Below are positions 61,488-64,000 of a stretch of 64,000 bases of DNA, piece by piece (within the stretch, counting starts at the first letter, position 1; every line of letters starts with the position of its first letter). The stretch spans positions 124,001-188,000 of the forward strand of contig CAVXUX010000002.1 in assembly GCA_963765135.1 (NCBI GenBank), written 5' to 3'. The position numbers were made by a program, and so were the translations under genes. This DNA comes from JACVRW01 sp963765135. GTDB taxonomy: Bacteria > Actinomycetota > Thermoleophilia > Solirubrobacterales > Thermoleophilaceae. The notes below the pieces were generated by a model, which did no database searches, had not been told where the DNA came from, and saw nothing but the letters and a program-made list of their open reading frames with translations.

Positions 61488-62810
61488 CTAAACCTTCGCC
61501 GCTCCGGCGGCCAGGCAGAGCACGCACCCCGCCGCCGGCAGCGCCGCCACGCAGGCCACCGCACCGGACAGGCCGAACGGCTCGGTGAGGCCGGCGACCG
61601 CCGCCGAGCCCATCGCTCCTCCGATCAGGAAGACCAGGATGAAGACGCCGGTGGCGATGCTGCGGACGTCGGGCTCCAGCACGAGCGGGACGCGGTCGAC
61701 CAGGGCGACCTGCGCCGACATGAACCCGACCAGCGACATCCCGAGCCCGAGCGTCGTGAGCGCCGGGGCGCCGTCGGCCAAGCCCGCCAGCAGCAGCCCG
61801 GCGGCGCTCACGAGCGCGAGCGCGGCCGTCAGCCGGAACGGGTCGCGCCTGACGATCAGGTGCCCGACGGTGCGGGCGGTCAGCGCGCCCATGACCGCCG
61901 CCGGCAGCAGCACCAGGCCCAGCTGGGTGGGCGTCCAGTCGTGGTCCTGGAGCAGCAGCAGCGGCGCGGCGAAGAGCATCGCGAGGTAGGCGCCGAACAG
62001 GGTCAGCGCGGCTAGCGCGCCGAGTACGTAGCGGCGCGAGCGCACCACCGCCGCCGGGATGAACCCGTCGGGCACGCGGCGGATCCGCCGCGCCAGCAGC
62101 ACCGCGGCGCCGGCCGCCAGCACGCCGAGGACGACCAGCACCCAGGCCGGGAAGTCGATGCTCGGGGTCTCGAGCAGGAGCACGATGCTCGAGGCGAGCA
62201 CCACCACGAGCCCGGCGCCGACGCCGTCGAGCCGCCCCACGCCGGCGCCGGTGCGCGACGCGAGGTGCAGCGCACCGGCGGTCGCGGGCAGGGTGAGCGC
62301 GGGCACGGCCACCACCGCCCGCCAGGACAGCCCGTCCGTGAGCAGCCCGCCGATCAGGGAGCCCGAGCCGGACAGCACGGCCAGCACCGCGCTGATCACC
62401 CCGACGGCCTTGCCGCGGTCGGCGCCCTCGAACAGCGTGGCGGCGATCGAGAAGGCGGCGACCGGGGAGGCTGCGACGCCGGCGCCCTGCAGCATCCGGC
62501 CCGCGAGCATCGGAGCGAACGATCCGCTTGTCACGGTCAGCACCGTCCCGGCCGCGATCAGCGCCCCGCCGATCAGCAGGATCAGGCGAGTTCCGCGCAT
62601 GTCGGCGAGGCGCCCGAAGAGGGCGACCGAGATCGCCTGCGCCAGCACGTAGCCGGCCAGCACCCAGGCGGCCTCGGGGTGGGACAGGCCGATGTCCGCG
62701 GAGATCGTCGGGAGCGCCACCGAGACGGTCGACACGCCCAGCGCCGAGGGCGCTATCAGCAGGCCGAGCAGTACGCCCGTCGGGGTGACCGCCCTAGGCG
62801 CGGGCGGCAA
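61488..62810 (-). CDS. MFS transporter, DHA2-like
   Basis: The 440-residue protein has 12-14 hydrophobic helices. The early motif VSTVSVALPTISADIGLS and AWVLAGYVLAQAISVALFGRLADMRGTRLIL (motif A-like) are typical of drug/metabolite exporters. The start is TTG 62810, 9 nt after the aminotransferase stop, so the two may form an operon. Substrate unknown. Confidence 0.87.
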   Translation of the reverse strand: MPPAPRAVTPTGVLLGLLIAPSALGVSTVSVALPTISADIGLSHPEAAWVLAGYVLAQAISVALFGRLADMRGTRLILLIGGALIAAGTVLTVTSGSFAPMLAGRMLQGAGVAASPVAAFSIAATLFEGADRGKAVGVISAVLAVLSGSGSLIGGLLTDGLSWRAVVAVPALTLPATAGALHLASRTGAGVGRLDGVGAGLVVVLASSIVLLLETPSIDFPAWVLVVLGVLAAGAAVLLARRIRRVPDGFIPAAVVRSRRYVLGALAALTLFGAYLAMLFAAPLLLLQDHDWTPTQLGLVLLPAAVMGALTARTVGHLIVRRDPFRLTAALALVSAAGLLLAGLADGAPALTTLGLGMSLVGFMSAQVALVDRVPLVLEPDVRSIATGVFILVFLIGGAMGSAAVAGLTEPFGLSGAVACVAALPAAGCVLCLAAGAAKV

Positions 62811-62819
62811 CTTCGTAGC

Positions 62820-64000
62820 TCACGCCGCGACTTGCATCCGCTCGCCGGCCTGCTCCAGCACCGCGGCGAGCGTCGACGCGATGAACTCGAACTCCTCCGG
62901 CCCCGCCACCAGCGGCGGCGAGATCTGGACGACCGGGTCGCCGCGGTCGTCGGCGCGGCAGAGCAGGCCGCGCTTGAACAGCTCGGGCGAGACGAAGCCG
63001 CGCAGCAGCTCGTCGCACTCGGCGTCGTCGAAGCTCTCGCGCGTCTCCTTGTCCTTGACCAGCTCGAGCGCGTAGAAGTAGCCGCAGCCGCGCAGGTCGC
63101 CGACGATCGGCAGTTCGAGCAGGCGCTCGAGCGCCGCGCGGAAGACGGGCTCGTTCTCGCGCACGCGCTCGACGATGCCGTCGCGCTTCATGATCTCGAT
63201 GTTCTTGAGCGCGACCGCCGCCTGCACGGGGTGGCCGCCGAAGGTCATGCCGTGCATGTACATGGCGTCCGGCGCGGTGAACGGCTCGACCACGCGCTCG
63301 CTGGCGATCAGCGCGCCGATCGCGGCGTAGGCGGACGAGAGGCCCTTGGCGGACGTGATCAGGTCGGGCCGGATGTCGAAGCGCTCGGAGGCGAACCAGT
63401 GGCCGGTGCGGCCGAAGCCGGTGATCACCTCGTCGGCGCAGAGCAGGATGCCGTGCTCGTCGCAGAGCGCGCGGACGCCCTGGAAGTAGCCGGCCGGCGG
63501 CATGAACGAGCCGCCCGAGTTCTGGACCGGCTCCATGATCACCATCGCGACGGTCTCGGGGCCGGCCTGGACGATCGCGGCCTCGAGGTCGTCGAGCAGG
63601 AACTGGGTGAACTCGGCCTCGGTCTCCTCCGGCGGGCGGTGGTAGCGGTTGGTGTTGGCCACGTGGACCACGTCGGGCACGAGCGGCTCGAAGGGAGTGC
63701 GCAGCTCGGTGCAGCCGGTGATCGAGAGCGCGCCCATGGTCGTGCCGTGGTAGGCCACGCGCCGGGAGATCGCCTTCCAGCGCCGCTCGCCGCGGGCGGT
63801 GTGGTACTGGCGGGCGAGCTTCCAGGCGGCCTCGACGGCCTCGGAGCCGCCCGACACGAAGAAGGCGCGGTTGAGGTCGCCGGGGGCGAGCTCGGCCAGC
63901 ACGGCGGCGAGCTCGATCGAGCGCGGGTGGGCGAACGTCCAGTTGATCGCGAACGGCAGCTCGCGCATCTGAGCCGCGGCGGCGTCGCCCATCTCGTCGC
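62820..64000 (-). CDS. Class III (omega) aminotransferase, 5' end beyond the window
   Basis: The visible ~393 residues include FFVSGGSEAVEAAWKLARQYH, AYHGTTMGALSITG, the PLP aspartate in LCADEVITGFGRTG, the catalytic lysine in TSAKGLSSAYAAIGA and a C-terminal RADDRGDPVVQISPPLV. Family members have 50-80 more N-terminal residues, and the open frame continues to base 64000, so ATG 63992 is internal. The enzyme moves an amino group between an amine or omega-amino acid and a 2-oxoacid. It is followed by an MFS exporter. Confidence 0.9.
   Translation of the reverse strand, partial: DEMGDAAAAQMRELPFAINWTFAHPRSIELAAVLAELAPGDLNRAFFVSGGSEAVEAAWKLARQYHTARGERRWKAISRRVAYHGTTMGALSITGCTELRTPFEPLVPDVVHVANTNRYHRPPEETEAEFTQFLLDDLEAAIVQAGPETVAMVIMEPVQNSGGSFMPPAGYFQGVRALCDEHGILLCADEVITGFGRTGHWFASERFDIRPDLITSAKGLSSAYAAIGALIASERVVEPFTAPDAMYMHGMTFGGHPVQAAVALKNIEIMKRDGIVERVRENEPVFRAALERLLELPIVGDLRGCGYFYALELVKDKETRESFDDAECDELLRGFVSPELFKRGLLCRADDRGDPVVQISPPLVAGPEEFEFIASTLAAVLEQAGERMQVAA

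Noticed and set aside
1..64000. Prophage, insertion sequence, CRISPR array, rRNA or tRNA genes
   Set aside because: No integrase, transposase, capsid, regularly spaced repeat or cloverleaf sequence was recognised by reading; composition looks uniform throughout.

Overview
The window is high-GC DNA (roughly 70% by eye) with dense genes, many 1-4 bp stop/start overlaps, frequent GTG/TTG starts and many promoters whose -10 box lies only 6-8 nt before the start codon (leaderless-type expression). A fused gamma-alpha 2-oxoacid:ferredoxin oxidoreductase, an F420-type PPOX protein, ergothioneine genes, paired ArsA-like ATPases of the Rv3679/Rv3680 type and a methyltransferase-GH57-GT4 trio laid out like mycobacterial Rv3030-Rv3031-Rv3032 all point to an actinobacterium. 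My best guess is a deep-branching soil lineage (Thermoleophilia/Solirubrobacterales-like); this is inference, as no rRNA gene is present. I saw no rRNA, tRNA, CRISPR array, prophage or complete insertion sequence.

Layout. 0-4.5 kb: secreted DUF1254/DUF1214 protein, then korAB. 4.5-10.1 kb (minus strand): mtnA, class II aldolase and GNAT (a possible 5'-deoxynucleoside salvage operon), and a four-gene glycine-betaine/choline-type ABC transporter with every junction overlapping by 4 bp. 10.2-19.2 kb: oxidoreductases, a lipase, a TetR gene facing an alpha/beta hydrolase across two palindromic operators, thiolase, B3/4 protein, SDR and EamA transporter. 19.2-25.5 kb: Lrp regulator, egtD-egtB, dodecin, membrane protein, glpX, moeA. 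25.5-32.6 kb: GGDEF protein, NarL-type regulator, primary sigma factor with tandem promoters, pilT, S55-like secreted protease, AIM24 protein. 32.6-43.8 kb: HxlR regulator, isoprenoid pair (squalene/phytoene synthase plus flavoprotein), paired ArsA-like ATPases, ParA translationally coupled to an FtsZ with a ~160-residue N-terminal extension, gamma-glutamyltransferase, WS/DGAT acyltransferase. 43.8-54.2 kb: subtilase with an adjacent relic copy, LON-domain protein, an interrupted membrane protein gene, two methyltransferases, GH57 and GT4 glucan enzymes, TMEM175-type channel, amine oxidase, MerR. 54.2-64 kb: acyl-CoA synthetase, acyl-CoA dehydrogenase, Rieske oxygenase and TetR (a catabolic unit), a secreted phosphatase-fold protein, lipoprotein, MFS exporter and a class III aminotransferase cut by the window edge.

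Two features stand out beyond ordinary genes. First, there is a family of nested palindromic repeats: two elements (15589-15697, 28788-28908) share terminal inverted repeats but differ inside. A 43-nt unit in the core of the second occurs again at 46600-46642, exactly where a membrane-protein reading frame breaks. Second, about a dozen genes between 25 and 56 kb each need removal of a single base to restore a full-length family-typical protein (one needs an added base). This one-directional pattern looks like a base-insertion artefact of sequencing or assembly, although genuine gene decay is not excluded. I annotate these as one gene each and mark the shift position.
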